DNA from: Hymenobacter wooponensis | GTDB taxonomy: Bacteria > Bacteroidota > Bacteroidia > Cytophagales > Hymenobacteraceae | Length of the DNA stretch: 64,000 bases | Direction of reading: 5' to 3' | Assembly (NCBI RefSeq): GCF_004745865.1 | Contig: NZ_SRKZ01000004.1 | Span: 682,001-746,000 of the forward strand | Part shown: positions 1 to 8,041 of the stretch, piece by piece | Layout: every line of letters begins with the position of its first letter | How positions within the stretch are numbered: the stretch's first letter is position 1 | Made by a program: the position numbers and the translations under genes | Notes under the pieces: model-generated | Seen by the model: only the letters and a program-made list of their open reading frames with translations | Databases searched by the model: none | What the model was told of the DNA's origin: nothing

Positions 1-786
1 CCAACCGTAGCCGCTAAGGCCAAGACGTCGCACGGCATAAGCACAACACCTCTGCTGCCCTCGGCGCTCTTTGGACCAGCTTACTCGCCGGTGCCCGTCC
101 GCGACCGGGCCCTGCGCGGGGCCGTCTACTACCTCTCCCCCGGCCACGGCGGCCCCGACCCTGGCGCCATCGGCACATACGGGGGCACCAAACTGGCTGA
201 GGATGAGTATGCCTACGACGTGACCATTCGGCTGGCTCGGGTGCTGATGGAGCATGGCGCCACCGTGTACATGATGGTGCAGGACCCCAACGACGGCATT
301 CGCGACGAGGCTATCCTGAAAATGGACCACGACGAGATTGGTTACCCTAACCAGGTAATTCCGCTCAGCCAAGTATACCGCCTGCGTAAGCGCATTGCCG
401 AGGTTAATCGCCTGCATGCACGCCACAAAGGGGCCTACCAGCGCCTTATTGCGTTGCACGTGGATAGCCGCAGCGCTGGCCAAAACATCGACGTGTTCTT
501 CTACCATCATCCTGGCAATGCTTCAGGACTGCGGCTAGCCAAAAATATCCATAAGGTGTTCACGGCCCGCTACAAGCGGGCTCAACCTAATCGGCCGTAT
601 TCTGGCAACGTTTCGCAACGTGGCACTTTGTTCGAGGTGCGGAATAGTCACGCCCCGGCTGTGTTCATGGAGCTGGGTAACATTCGTAACCAGAAAGACC
701 AGCGCCGTTTTGTGGTAGCCGACAACCGGCAGGCTCTGGCCAACTGGATTTATGAAGGCCTACTGGCAGACTATACGGGTCGGTAA
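1..786 (+). CDS. N-acetylmuramoyl-L-alanine amidase domain protein (5' end outside window)
   Basis: Peptidoglycan amidase of the Amidase_3 (AmiC-like) zinc family, which cleaves the bond between N-acetylmuramic acid and L-alanine in the envelope. The reading frame is open from base 1, so the true start lies upstream; the GTG at 91 is only the first internal start codon. Seen motifs are a GHGGPDPG zinc-ligand loop near base 145, an acidic ligand in LAEDEYAYD about 20 residues later, an LHVDS motif (second histidine ligand) near 460, and an ELGN motif near 670 in the place of the catalytic glutamate. No signal peptide can be judged because the N-terminus is missing. Family is clear; exact substrate is inferred. 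Confidence 0.8.
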   Translation, partial: PTVAAKAKTSHGISTTPLLPSALFGPAYSPVPVRDRALRGAVYYLSPGHGGPDPGAIGTYGGTKLAEDEYAYDVTIRLARVLMEHGATVYMMVQDPNDGIRDEAILKMDHDEIGYPNQVIPLSQVYRLRKRIAEVNRLHARHKGAYQRLIALHVDSRSAGQNIDVFFYHHPGNASGLRLAKNIHKVFTARYKRAQPNRPYSGNVSQRGTLFEVRNSHAPAVFMELGNIRNQKDQRRFVVADNRQALANWIYEGLLADYTGR

Positions 787-859
787 AAGCTACTTGCCAA
801 CAGAGGGCTGTTGACAATTAGCAGTACTATTCTGCTACTTATCAAGCGCCAATCCGCAA

Positions 860-1192
860 TCAGGGGTTCATCAGCAGGTAAAGCAGATTGTGGTACAGAA
901 TACCCTGCTCACCGTCGTGGATGCCGTCTAGGCCTGCATCTTCCATTAGCGCTTCTACCTCTTCATAATCCCGCAGAAAATCTATCTCCACTTCTTCGGA
1001 GTTGGGTACGCGGGTGTGCGCTAGGTAGCGCCGCTTTTTCTCTAAGGTGATGTATAGTTTCTGGTGCTTAGTTTCAGCGATGAGCAAAGCCTCGCAGGGT
1101 TGCGTGTTGCGCCCATCCGCCGACCGAATGTGGATGGTGGTCTTTTCAGACTCGGGCGTGTGAAGCAGAAAGCTGGTAATATCGAGACTCAT
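860..1192 (-). CDS. conserved hypothetical protein, 110 aa
   Basis: Small acidic protein with no recognised domain, no signal peptide and no membrane segment. It ends in a leucine/tyrosine-rich tail (YHNLLYLLMNP). The ATG at 1192 is preceded by a Bacteroidota-type -7 element, TACCTTCGCC, at 1214-1223, which supports both strand and start. It is convergent with the amidase gene. The overlapping plus-strand frame at 811-1050 shows no coding character. Function unknown. Confidence 0.6.
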   Translation of the reverse strand: MSLDITSFLLHTPESEKTTIHIRSADGRNTQPCEALLIAETKHQKLYITLEKKRRYLAHTRVPNSEEVEIDFLRDYEEVEALMEDAGLDGIHDGEQGILYHNLLYLLMNP

Positions 1193-1213
1193 GGCGGAAG
1201 GAGGAAAGACCGG

Positions 1214-1223
1214 GGCGAAGGTA
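1214..1223 (-). promoter_or_regulatory. -7 promoter element of the 110-aa gene
   Basis: TACCTTCGCC on the minus strand resembles the Bacteroidota -7 consensus TAnnTTTG with one mismatch, and lies about 22 bases before the ATG at 1192. A matching -33 element was not obvious. Confidence 0.4.
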
Positions 1224-1316
1224 CGCTGTGAACTTTTCGGGGCTCAACCTATGGCTGAATACCTCAGGAATTTAAGTACTCTCAGGCCGCAGTTCTACTA
1301 CTATAATTAATGCGTT

Positions 1317-1795
1317 ATGCCAATAGGCTACATCTTAATTGAGCCAGACATTTACCAGGCCCTGAATTGGGATAAAGATCTTATAACAAAGGCTCTGGAA
1401 ATTGTTCGCCAGTCCTTTGCGAGTATAGTCCCAGAAAGCACTACAGGAGTTGAGTGCGACTTACTAGCTGTTACTAGTCCGCATCATTTTCTATCCGGGC
1501 CTCACTATCCTGCCATTGGTATTCACTCTGCAGACCAAGCTGCTGAAGCAGCTATCAATTTTTCCGCTATTCTCTTTGGCATCAGACAGAATATAAAAGC
1601 GAAGTCCTTTATGCTTATAATTTGTCCCATTTAGCTTGGCTTAAGCAATACTTGGAAGCACGGTTGCGTGAGCGAATGCAAACGTCATATGGGTGTAGTA
1701 ACCAGAGTTTACAAAGTAGACTGCCTCAATGGATGCTGACCGCAAAGAATAGGGCCTCAGTAATCAAGAAAATCGGAGACCTAGAGAAAAAATAA
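1317..1795 (+). pseudogene. hypothetical protein interrupted by a frameshift
   Basis: The ATG at 1317 opens a 105-codon frame that stops at 1634 with an implausible tail (SFMLIICPI). Another frame reads through the same end and continues open for about 65 codons to TAA at 1793-1795 with protein-like content (EVLYAYNLSHLAWLKQYLEA, then a basic C-terminus ending DLEKK). Joining the frames by a -1 shift at the A-run 1595-1598 gives one protein of about 159 residues. A rho-independent terminator follows the second stop, not the first. No domain was recognised. Either the gene is broken, or one A was lost in sequencing or assembly. Confidence 0.55.
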
Positions 1796-1824
1796 GTTGG
1801 CTTCTTGACCTATACTAAAGAAAT

Positions 1825-1860
1825 AAAAGCCCGTCGCTAATATTCAGTGACGGGCTTTTT
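1825..1860 (+). terminator. rho-independent terminator
   Basis: An AAAAGCCCGTC stem pairs with GACGGGCTTTT around a short AT-rich loop, followed by a T run. It lies 30 bases after the stop at 1795, supporting the extended frame of the preceding gene. Confidence 0.85.
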
Positions 1861-1914
1861 GCTTGCTATTTCTAGAATAAGTGCCTTTATTCAAAAAAAT
1901 CTACGTTGATCTAT

Positions 1915-2823
1915 ATGGAAGCTACCTCTACCCTCGCTATTGACCTCGCTCTAGCCCAATCCAGCCACGGGGCAGCGGGGAGCCACGCCCCCGAGCATGG
2001 CCCCGCCACCTGCCTGAACTGCGGCACCCTAGTGCCCGAGCGGTTCTGTGGGCACTGCGGGCAAGACGCTCACCATACCCACCGCCTCACGATGGCCTAC
2101 ATGCTTCACGAAGTTCCGCACAGCATCTGGCACGTAGACAAAGGTATTTTTTACTCCATCTGGAGCATTTTTACCCGCCCTGGCTCCACCATCCGCAGTT
2201 ATCTGGCTGGGCAGCGCAAGTACCACTTCCCGCCGCTATCATTGCTGCTGCTGGTGACTGGTATCTACGCTTTTATTTCCTCAACACTACACATTGATCT
2301 GCTGCCGCCGCGCGACCCGGCCATCCCCGAGGCCATATGGCAGGCACAAAAGGCTGGCGTTGAATTCGTGGCCAAATACATGAGTTGGGTGTATGTAGGA
2401 CTGGTGCCGGTGATAGCCGCGTTTGCGCGGCTTTTTTTGCGCCGTGGGGGCTACAACTATGCGGAGTGTCTTGTTATTGCGGCATTCATCACGGCGGTTT
2501 GCAACTCTATAACTCTGTTCTCCCTACCCGTCTCCTATTTTTACTCCGGCACTATATACATCACAAAAGTGGGGTATACAGTGTCGCTGATAAGCTTGAG
2601 CTACGCCACCTGGGCCTACGGTTCCATGCTGGCGCATACGGGCCTGAGCTTGGCAGGTCGTCTGATACGAGGTTTTTTTCCGTTTGTGCTGGGCATCATC
2701 GTACCATCCATGCTCGTGGGCATGATTGGGGCAGGGTTGAAATTGAGCACAATTAAAAAAGAGATGGAGCAGCAGCAACGGCTCCAACAGCATATTAAAT
2801 CGGCTCCCGCACCGGCCCATTAA
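1915..2823 (+). CDS. DUF3667 domain membrane protein
   Basis: Inner-membrane protein of about 302 residues. The N-terminal third has a zinc-ribbon-like CLNCG...FCGHCGQD pair of CxxC motifs near residues 29-47, followed by the DUF3667 region (HSIWHVDKGIFYSIW, FTRPGSTIRSYLAGQR). Five hydrophobic segments follow, starting with PPLSLLLLVTGIYAFI and ending near SMLVGMIGAGL, and the protein closes with a charged glutamine-rich tail. ATG 1915 is preferred over the upstream TTG at 1906. The gene stands alone between two terminators. The family is common in Bacteroidota; its biochemical role is unknown to me. Confidence 0.8.
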   Translation: MEATSTLAIDLALAQSSHGAAGSHAPEHGPATCLNCGTLVPERFCGHCGQDAHHTHRLTMAYMLHEVPHSIWHVDKGIFYSIWSIFTRPGSTIRSYLAGQRKYHFPPLSLLLLVTGIYAFISSTLHIDLLPPRDPAIPEAIWQAQKAGVEFVAKYMSWVYVGLVPVIAAFARLFLRRGGYNYAECLVIAAFITAVCNSITLFSLPVSYFYSGTIYITKVGYTVSLISLSYATWAYGSMLAHTGLSLAGRLIRGFFPFVLGIIVPSMLVGMIGAGLKLSTIKKEMEQQQRLQQHIKSAPAPAH

Positions 2824-2884
2824 GTGGCAAACAAAGAATAGTCTTGTTCCTGACTATTCACTCAGAAGGCAGTTGATTACACGT

Positions 2885-2921
2885 AAAAAGCCCGCCGCTG
2901 ATAGTCAGCGGCGGGCTTTTT
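2885..2921. terminator. bidirectional terminator between convergent genes
   Basis: Perfect hairpin AAAAAGCCCGCCGCTGA / TCAGCGGCGGGCTTTTT with a 3-base loop. It has A and T runs on both sides, so it can serve the DUF3667 gene (plus) and the deoxyhypusine-synthase-like gene (minus). Confidence 0.9.
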
Positions 2922-2941
2922 AATGGGGCGATAAGCGGCAA

Positions 2942-3913
2942 TTATTGTCCCAGAACCATGGCAAACACCAGCGGCGCTACAATGGTAGCATCCGACTCGA
3001 TGATGTACTTAGGCGTGTCCTGGCCTAGCTTGCCCCAGGTGATTTTCTCGTTTGGCACGGCACCGGAATACGAGCCATACGAGGTAGTCGAGTCCGAAAT
3101 CTGGCAGAAGTAGCCCCACAGCGGCACCGAAGTGCGCTGCAGATCCTGGTGCAGCATGGGCACAACGCAGATGGGGAAGTCGCCGGCAATGCCGCCGCCT
3201 ATCTGGAAGAAGCCTACTTTGCTCTCCTCGGTAGCCTGGTTGGTGTACCAGTCGGCCAAATAAATCATGTATTCGATGCCAGTACGCACGGTGTGTACGT
3301 TCTTGATGTCACCGCTGATAACGTGGCCGGCGAAGATGTTGCCGAGCGTCGAGTCTTCCCAACCGGGGCAGATGATGGGCAGGTTTTTCTCAGCGGCAGC
3401 CAGCATCCAGCTATCCTTGGGGTCAATCTGGTAGTACTGCTCCAGCTCGCCCGACTTCAGGATCTGATAGAAGAACTCGTGGGGGAAATACCGCTCACCA
3501 GCTTTGTCCGCCTGCTCCCAGAACTTCAGTACCGAGTGCTCCAGGCGGCGCATGGCCTCCTCTTCCGGAATGCAGGTGTCGGTTACGCGGTTCATGTGGC
3601 GCTCCAGCAGGGCCTGCTCGTCGGCAGCCGTGAGGTCGCGGTAATTGGGTACCCGCTCGTAGAAGTCGTGGGCTACCAGGTTGAAGATATCCTCTTCCAG
3701 GTTGGCACCGGTGCAGCTGATGATTTGCACCTTGTCCTGGCGGATCAACTCGGCCAGCTGGATGCCCATTTCGGCGGTGCTCATGGCGCCAGCCAGGGTA
3801 ATCATCATCTTGCCACCTTCAGCCAGGTGCTTGTTGTAGCCTTCGGCGGCATCAATCAGAGCAGCGGCGTTGAAGTGGCGGTAGTGGTGCTTGAGGAAGT
3901 TCGTTACGTTCAT
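2942..3913 (-). CDS. deoxyhypusine synthase-like family protein
   Basis: About 323 residues, homologous to eukaryotic/archaeal deoxyhypusine synthase, an NAD- and spermidine-dependent aminobutyl transferase. Seen: a TLAGAMSTAEMG Rossmann-like segment, CTGANLEEDIFN, and near the C-terminus SGAVPNEKITWGKLG, where the Trp and Lys of WGK match the substrate Trp and active-site Lys of the eukaryotic enzyme. The GGGVVKHH segment of canonical enzymes is GGGIAGDFP here, so the catalytic His is absent. Bacteria lack eIF5A, so the substrate differs; homospermidine or another polyamine product is possible but not shown. ATG 3913 (MNVTNFLKHHYRHFNA) matches the family start better than the frame's extension to 3979. 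Confidence 0.8.
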   Translation of the reverse strand: MNVTNFLKHHYRHFNAAALIDAAEGYNKHLAEGGKMMITLAGAMSTAEMGIQLAELIRQDKVQIISCTGANLEEDIFNLVAHDFYERVPNYRDLTAADEQALLERHMNRVTDTCIPEEEAMRRLEHSVLKFWEQADKAGERYFPHEFFYQILKSGELEQYYQIDPKDSWMLAAAEKNLPIICPGWEDSTLGNIFAGHVISGDIKNVHTVRTGIEYMIYLADWYTNQATEESKVGFFQIGGGIAGDFPICVVPMLHQDLQRTSVPLWGYFCQISDSTTSYGSYSGAVPNEKITWGKLGQDTPKYIIESDATIVAPLVFAMVLGQ

Positions 3914-4047
3914 TGAGTCGTGTGTTCTGTACTTGTGGGTGTGCGGTTTACAATCAAATATTAGCTCGGAATCGTTCAATCAGGTTGCCCTATATCGTAG
4001 ATTCTGAATAGCGTGCTATTGCGGCTGGGTTGCTCACAAAAACAGGC

Positions 4048-4542
4048 CTAGGATTGAAGCTGAGCAGCAGCGCTTTGCTTCAAGATATACTCCAACAGCT
4101 GCTCGGGGTTCAAGTCAACGCCGCTCAGGTTGATTGAGAGTGGCGTAAACCCCAGCGCCTCATTGGCACCCGCCAGCTTGCGCTTTAGAGGTGGCAGACG
4201 GTTTAGGTAGGCCTGTTCATCGCGCACCTGTAGGCAGATAAAGTACTCGTGGTTGATTGACCGTACATAGGCATCGGTGATGTCGGTCCATGGGATGAGG
4301 CCTACGCCTAGTGTGCGGTCCAAAATGCCTTCGTCAGTAATTTGAAGTCGAGGCCGCGTATCAAAAAACTGCCAAGAGCCAACGGCAGCACCAGTGCCAA
4401 AGAATAGAATGGTTACTAATCCTTGGCCCCAGTAGCCCTTGCTCACAATCATGAATACCCCCATGGCTACAAAAGCAAGCGCCCCTACGGTGAGCAGCGC
4501 ATGTCGCTTGCGCGAGTTGTAGTAAATCAGGTCTTCAGTCAT
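4048..4542 (-). CDS. STM3941-like two-TM protein, 164 aa
   Basis: N-terminal MTEDLIYYNSRKRHALL is followed by two hydrophobic segments (about residues 16-35 and 40-57), then a soluble domain with FDTRPRLQITDEGI and IPWTDITDAYV, the pattern of STM3941 family proteins. ATG 4542 lies 17 bases after the hslV stop. Starting at 4575 instead would overlap hslV. The short gap suggests co-transcription with hslV. Function unknown; the family name is from memory of the motif pattern. Confidence 0.65.
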   Translation of the reverse strand: MTEDLIYYNSRKRHALLTVGALAFVAMGVFMIVSKGYWGQGLVTILFFGTGAAVGSWQFFDTRPRLQITDEGILDRTLGVGLIPWTDITDAYVRSINHEYFICLQVRDEQAYLNRLPPLKRKLAGANEALGFTPLSINLSGVDLNPEQLLEYILKQSAAAQLQS

Positions 4543-4558
4543 GACGCGCGGGAGATGC

Positions 4559-5095
4559 CTAGCTGGGCTCTTCAATCATCAGGTTATGGTTGGTGTAGAT
4601 GCAGATGTCGGCGGCAATGTGCAGGGCATCTTCCACCATCTGGCGGGCCGTGAGGTGGGGCGCGTGCTTCTTCAGGGCCAGCGCGGCAGCTTGGGCGTAC
4701 ATGGCGCCCGAGCCGATGGCAGCCACGTCGAAGTCGGGCTCCAGCACGTCGCCGGTGCCAGCAATGATGAGCAGCTCGTCTTTGTCGGCTACTACCATCA
4801 TGGCTTCCAGCTTGCGCAGGTACTGGTCTTTGCGCCACTCTTTGGCTAGCTCAATGGCCGCGCGGCGCAGCTGGCCGCCGTAGCCGTTGAGTTTCTCCTC
4901 AAACTTATCGAGCAGCATAAACGCATCGGCGGTGGAGCCGGCAAAGCCGGTTACCACTTTGCCATCTTGTAGCTTACGCACTTTGCGCACGTTGCTCTTG
5001 GCCACGTGCTTGTCCATGGTGGCTTGGCCATCGGCGCCGAGGGCAATTTCGCCGTTGTGGCGTATGCCTAGCACGGTAGTGGAACGGATTCTCAT
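4559..5095 (-). CDS. hslV: ATP-dependent protease peptidase subunit HslV
   Basis: Proteolytic subunit of the HslUV (ClpQY) cytoplasmic protease, about 178 residues. MRIRSTTVLGIRHNGEIALG carries the N-terminal nucleophile threonine after a five-residue propeptide, followed by GADGQATM, VRKLQDGKVVTGFAGSTADAF and AIGSGAMYAQAAALAL, all family hallmarks. ATG 5095 is chosen because it sits just before the threonine; the frame continues upstream to 5143 but that part is not HslV-like. A -7 promoter element lies at 5140-5148. The partner hslU is not in the window. Confidence 0.95.
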   Translation of the reverse strand: MRIRSTTVLGIRHNGEIALGADGQATMDKHVAKSNVRKVRKLQDGKVVTGFAGSTADAFMLLDKFEEKLNGYGGQLRRAAIELAKEWRKDQYLRKLEAMMVVADKDELLIIAGTGDVLEPDFDVAAIGSGAMYAQAAALALKKHAPHLTARQMVEDALHIAADICIYTNHNLMIEEPS

Positions 5096-5139
5096 GGCAG
5101 AGTCGGAAATAGTAAAAACAGTTTTTTCGGCAGGGAGGC

Positions 5140-5148
5140 GCAAAGCTA
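5140..5148 (-). promoter_or_regulatory. -7 promoter element of hslV
   Basis: TAGCTTTGC on the minus strand matches TAnnTTTG exactly and sits about 45 bases before the hslV ATG at 5095. No convincing -33 TTTG at 19-21 bases was found. Confidence 0.5.
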
Positions 5149-5194
5149 CAGGAATCCGGCGGCAACCGCTACGGGCATTAGAGCTAGAGCTAGT

Positions 5195-5462
5195 TCCCCC
5201 TCTTCAGATGAGGCGGGGCAAAGGGGTGAACTGGCCTAGAACGAATACTCTAAAACGTCATGTCGAGCTTGTCGAGACATCTCGCGTGCTAATGGTGCCA
5301 CAATAGCTGTCATGCTGAGTGCAGCTGAAACATCTCCCCCGCTTCGTCCTCACGACAGGAGTTAGCTAGAAGTAGAGATGCTTCGACTGCGCTCAGTATG
5401 ACGTTCAGTGTAACCAACGGTAATCAACCACCCCTAGCCCCTCCTCATCTGAGGAGGGGAAG
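5195..5462. repeat. composite nested inverted-repeat element
   Basis: Fills most of the 430-base gap between hslV and the S9 peptidase. From left to right: a GC-rich arm near 5195-5230, one half of repeat family A (GTCATGTCGAG...GAGACATCTCGCGTGCT, 5255-5292), a full pair of family B arms (GTCATGCTGAG... at 5309 and the complementary arm ending 5404), and a GC-rich arm CCCCTCCTCATCTGAGGAGGGG at 5438-5459 that complements the first. Related units recur in this window. Confidence 0.75.
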
Positions 5463-5527
5463 TAGCTTACTAGCTCTAATTCCTAGTTTTTGTTCACACT
5501 CCTATGTCAAGCAGCACTCTAGGCCGC

Positions 5528-7861
5528 TTACTGCACCGCGTTGCGTGGGTCGGCTACGGGCTTCATCTCGTAGTTGATTGGGGGCTCGGCTCCGGCCAGA
5601 TGCTGCACGAAGTAGTCCCAGCGGCGGCGCATCATGTAGGGCCCATAGGCGCCGTAACCGTGGCGGGCATTGGGGAACACCACTAGGTCGTAGCTTTTGT
5701 TCGCCTTGGTGAGGGCCTCTACTACCAGCCAGGTGTTGTAGGGCGGCACGTTATCATCCATCAGGCCGTGGGCCAGCATCAGCTTGCCCTGCAGATTTTT
5801 GGCGAAGGTGGCGTTGGCCTGGTTATCGTAGTTAGTGGTGCCGTCGGGGTTGGTTTTGAGTAAGCCGATGTAGCGCTCCGCCCAGTCGTCCTCGTAGTTG
5901 CGGTTCTCGTGGTTGCCTGATTCTGAAATACCCACTTTGAAGAACTCGGGGTAGCGGAACATGGCGGCGGCTGTGGCATAGCCCCCACCCGAGTGCCCCC
6001 AGATGCCCGTCCGCTGCACATCTAGGTACGGGTATTTCTGGGCCAACTGCTTGATACCGGATATCTGGTCCGATAATGTATTCTCGGCCATGTTGCCGTA
6101 GCAGGCATCGTGGTAGCTCTTGGAACGTAGCGGGTTGCAGCTGCCCTCAATCACCACCACCACAAAGCCCAGCTCAGCCAAGGCCTGATGGTCGTTGCGG
6201 GCGGTGCTGAACGACCAGCTGCCCACGCCCCCACCCTGCGGGCCGGGGTAGATGTAGTCGATGATGGGGTACTTTTTATTGGGGTCTAGGCCAGTAGGCG
6301 TGAACATCAGGCCGTACAAATCGGTCTGCCCGTCGGCGGCTTTTAGCGTGATGGACGTGGGCGCTTTCCAGCCGGTGGCGGTGAGGCGAGAAATGTCGGT
6401 TTTCTCCAGGGTGGAGAGCAGCTTGCCATCAGCGGAGCGCAGCATCGTCTGGCCCGGCTTATCGGGCTGGGAGTAGGTGTCGATGAAGTAGTTGCCCGAG
6501 GGCGAGAGGGTAACCTGGTGGTTGCCCAGCTCGGGGGTGAGCAGCTTGAGGTTTTTGCCATCCAGCCCGATGCGGTACAGGTGGGTGAAGTAGGGGTTGC
6601 CGGGCTCCCGGCCATCAGCCAGGAAGTATAGCTCGCGCTTCTGCTCATCCACGCGCAGCAGCTTGGTCACTACCCAGTTGCCCTTCGTAATCTGGCGCTT
6701 TACCTTGCCGGTGCCGGCATCGTAGAGGTACAGGTGGCCCCAGTTATCGCGCTCCGAGTACCATATAATTTCCTTGCTTTTCGGCAGATAGCGCCAGTTG
6801 ATAGCGCCCTGGCCCGACTCGTACTGCGTGGCCACGGTTTCCGTAAACACGTCGCGCACGGTGCCGGTGGTGGCGTCGGCAATGCGGAACTTCTCCTCCT
6901 TGTGGTCGCGCGAAGTCGAGACGAAGGCCAGTTCCCTGGTGTCAGGGCTCCAGTCCACGTCGTCGAAGGTGCCGCTGCTAGAAATATCGTCGGAGAGCGT
7001 GCCTCGGTGCTGGTCGGGCGCCATCTGGAAGCGCACTACTTTGGGGTTGTTTACTTCAATAATTACCCGCTCAATGGTGGCAATGTCCTTGTCGCCGGGC
7101 AGCGGGTATTTCCAGGCCTCCAGCCGCGGATGGCCTACGTTGGTAGTCACTAGGTACATGTCGCCTACCTTGCGCTGGTCCTGGCGGAAGGTGGCAATCT
7201 TGCGCGAATCGGGCGACCAGCGCAGCACCGGCTTGTCACTGTGGGTCCAGCCGGCGTTGTCGGTAGCGTAGCCGTAGTCCTTGGTGCCGTCGGTGGTGAG
7301 CTGAGTGAGCTGGTTGGTGCTGGTATTGCGCACCCACAGGTTGTCGTCCTTGATGAAGGCAGCCAGCTTCCCGTCCGGCGACACAACTTCATTGTCGGCG
7401 TTGGGGGCAGAGGCTGCGGGCGCCGTATCAGGAGTCAACCGCCCGCTCAGCAAATCATATTTCCAGGCTTTGCCAGCGGAAGCGAAGGCAATAGACTTTT
7501 CATCAGCAGAATACGAGAGCTCCCGAAAAGGCAACCGATTAGCCTCGTAGGTTTTGCCGCTGGCCGAAGATAGCGCAGCGGCCAGCTTAGCGTGGTCGAA
7601 AGCCACGGAGCGGGTTTTACGGGCCGGATCTACCAGCACGTACTCGCTGCCGCGGGCCGTAAGCACCCGGTACCAGAACCGGTCGTTGGCCAGCCAATGC
7701 GGCGAGCCGGCACTGCCATCTACCAGGGGTTGGGTGTTGTAACTTAGAAATTGCTCAGCCCGGGCGTAATCCTGAGCCGTGAGAACGGGCCGCTGTTGGG
7801 CCGAGGCGGTGGCCGGAGCCAACCATACCGCCACCGAAAGGGCCAGTAGATACTTGTGCAT
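5528..7861 (-). CDS. S9 family peptidase (DPP IV-like prolyl oligopeptidase)
   Basis: Secreted serine peptidase of about 777 residues. A signal peptide (MHKYLLALSVAVWL...TASAQ) starts at ATG 7861; the frame's extension to 7918 lacks that signature. The N-terminal half is a DPP IV-type beta-propeller with repeated SPD/SPDG blades (VVSPDGKLAAFI, RWSPDSRKI, DWSPDTRELAF). The C-terminal alpha/beta hydrolase domain shows the nucleophile in GHSGGG (about residue 622), the Asp in HGLMDDNVPP and the His in NARHGYG. Likely releases N-terminal dipeptides from peptides in the periplasm. Downstream of a TonB receptor on the same strand but separated from it by a hairpin. Confidence 0.92.
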   Translation of the reverse strand: MHKYLLALSVAVWLAPATASAQQRPVLTAQDYARAEQFLSYNTQPLVDGSAGSPHWLANDRFWYRVLTARGSEYVLVDPARKTRSVAFDHAKLAAALSSASGKTYEANRLPFRELSYSADEKSIAFASAGKAWKYDLLSGRLTPDTAPAASAPNADNEVVSPDGKLAAFIKDDNLWVRNTSTNQLTQLTTDGTKDYGYATDNAGWTHSDKPVLRWSPDSRKIATFRQDQRKVGDMYLVTTNVGHPRLEAWKYPLPGDKDIATIERVIIEVNNPKVVRFQMAPDQHRGTLSDDISSSGTFDDVDWSPDTRELAFVSTSRDHKEEKFRIADATTGTVRDVFTETVATQYESGQGAINWRYLPKSKEIIWYSERDNWGHLYLYDAGTGKVKRQITKGNWVVTKLLRVDEQKRELYFLADGREPGNPYFTHLYRIGLDGKNLKLLTPELGNHQVTLSPSGNYFIDTYSQPDKPGQTMLRSADGKLLSTLEKTDISRLTATGWKAPTSITLKAADGQTDLYGLMFTPTGLDPNKKYPIIDYIYPGPQGGGVGSWSFSTARNDHQALAELGFVVVVIEGSCNPLRSKSYHDACYGNMAENTLSDQISGIKQLAQKYPYLDVQRTGIWGHSGGGYATAAAMFRYPEFFKVGISESGNHENRNYEDDWAERYIGLLKTNPDGTTNYDNQANATFAKNLQGKLMLAHGLMDDNVPPYNTWLVVEALTKANKSYDLVVFPNARHGYGAYGPYMMRRRWDYFVQHLAGAEPPINYEMKPVADPRNAVQ

Positions 7862-7968
7862 AGCGTGTAGAGAAGGGTGGTACAACCGCCTTATTTCGGC
7901 GGAGGCGGAAGGTAGCACACATTCTGCTCACAGCCCATTTTGCACATCTTAAGTCGTTATAAACGCAC

Positions 7969-8011
7969 TATACCGGACCAGCTAGGGGTTTGCCCGAGCT
8001 AGTCCGGTATA
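7969..8011 (-). terminator. hairpin downstream of TonB receptor gene
   Basis: Inverted repeat TATACCGGAC / GTCCGGTATA, with an extra AGCT/AGCT pair inside, located 30 bases past the TonB receptor stop. The T tract on the minus strand is weak (GCGTTTAT), so termination is plausible rather than certain. Confidence 0.5.
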
Positions 8012-8041
8012 TGTGAGTACAACAGTTGCTAGCCGAAGTAA

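Noticed and set aside
3149..3916. 255-codon plus-strand frame opposite the deoxyhypusine-synthase-like gene
   Set aside because: Antisense shadow of a clearly conserved gene; its translation has no recognisable domain.
5195..5462. CRISPR array or tandem repeats
   Set aside because: The repeated words are inverted arms of different families without regular spacers, and no cas genes are present.
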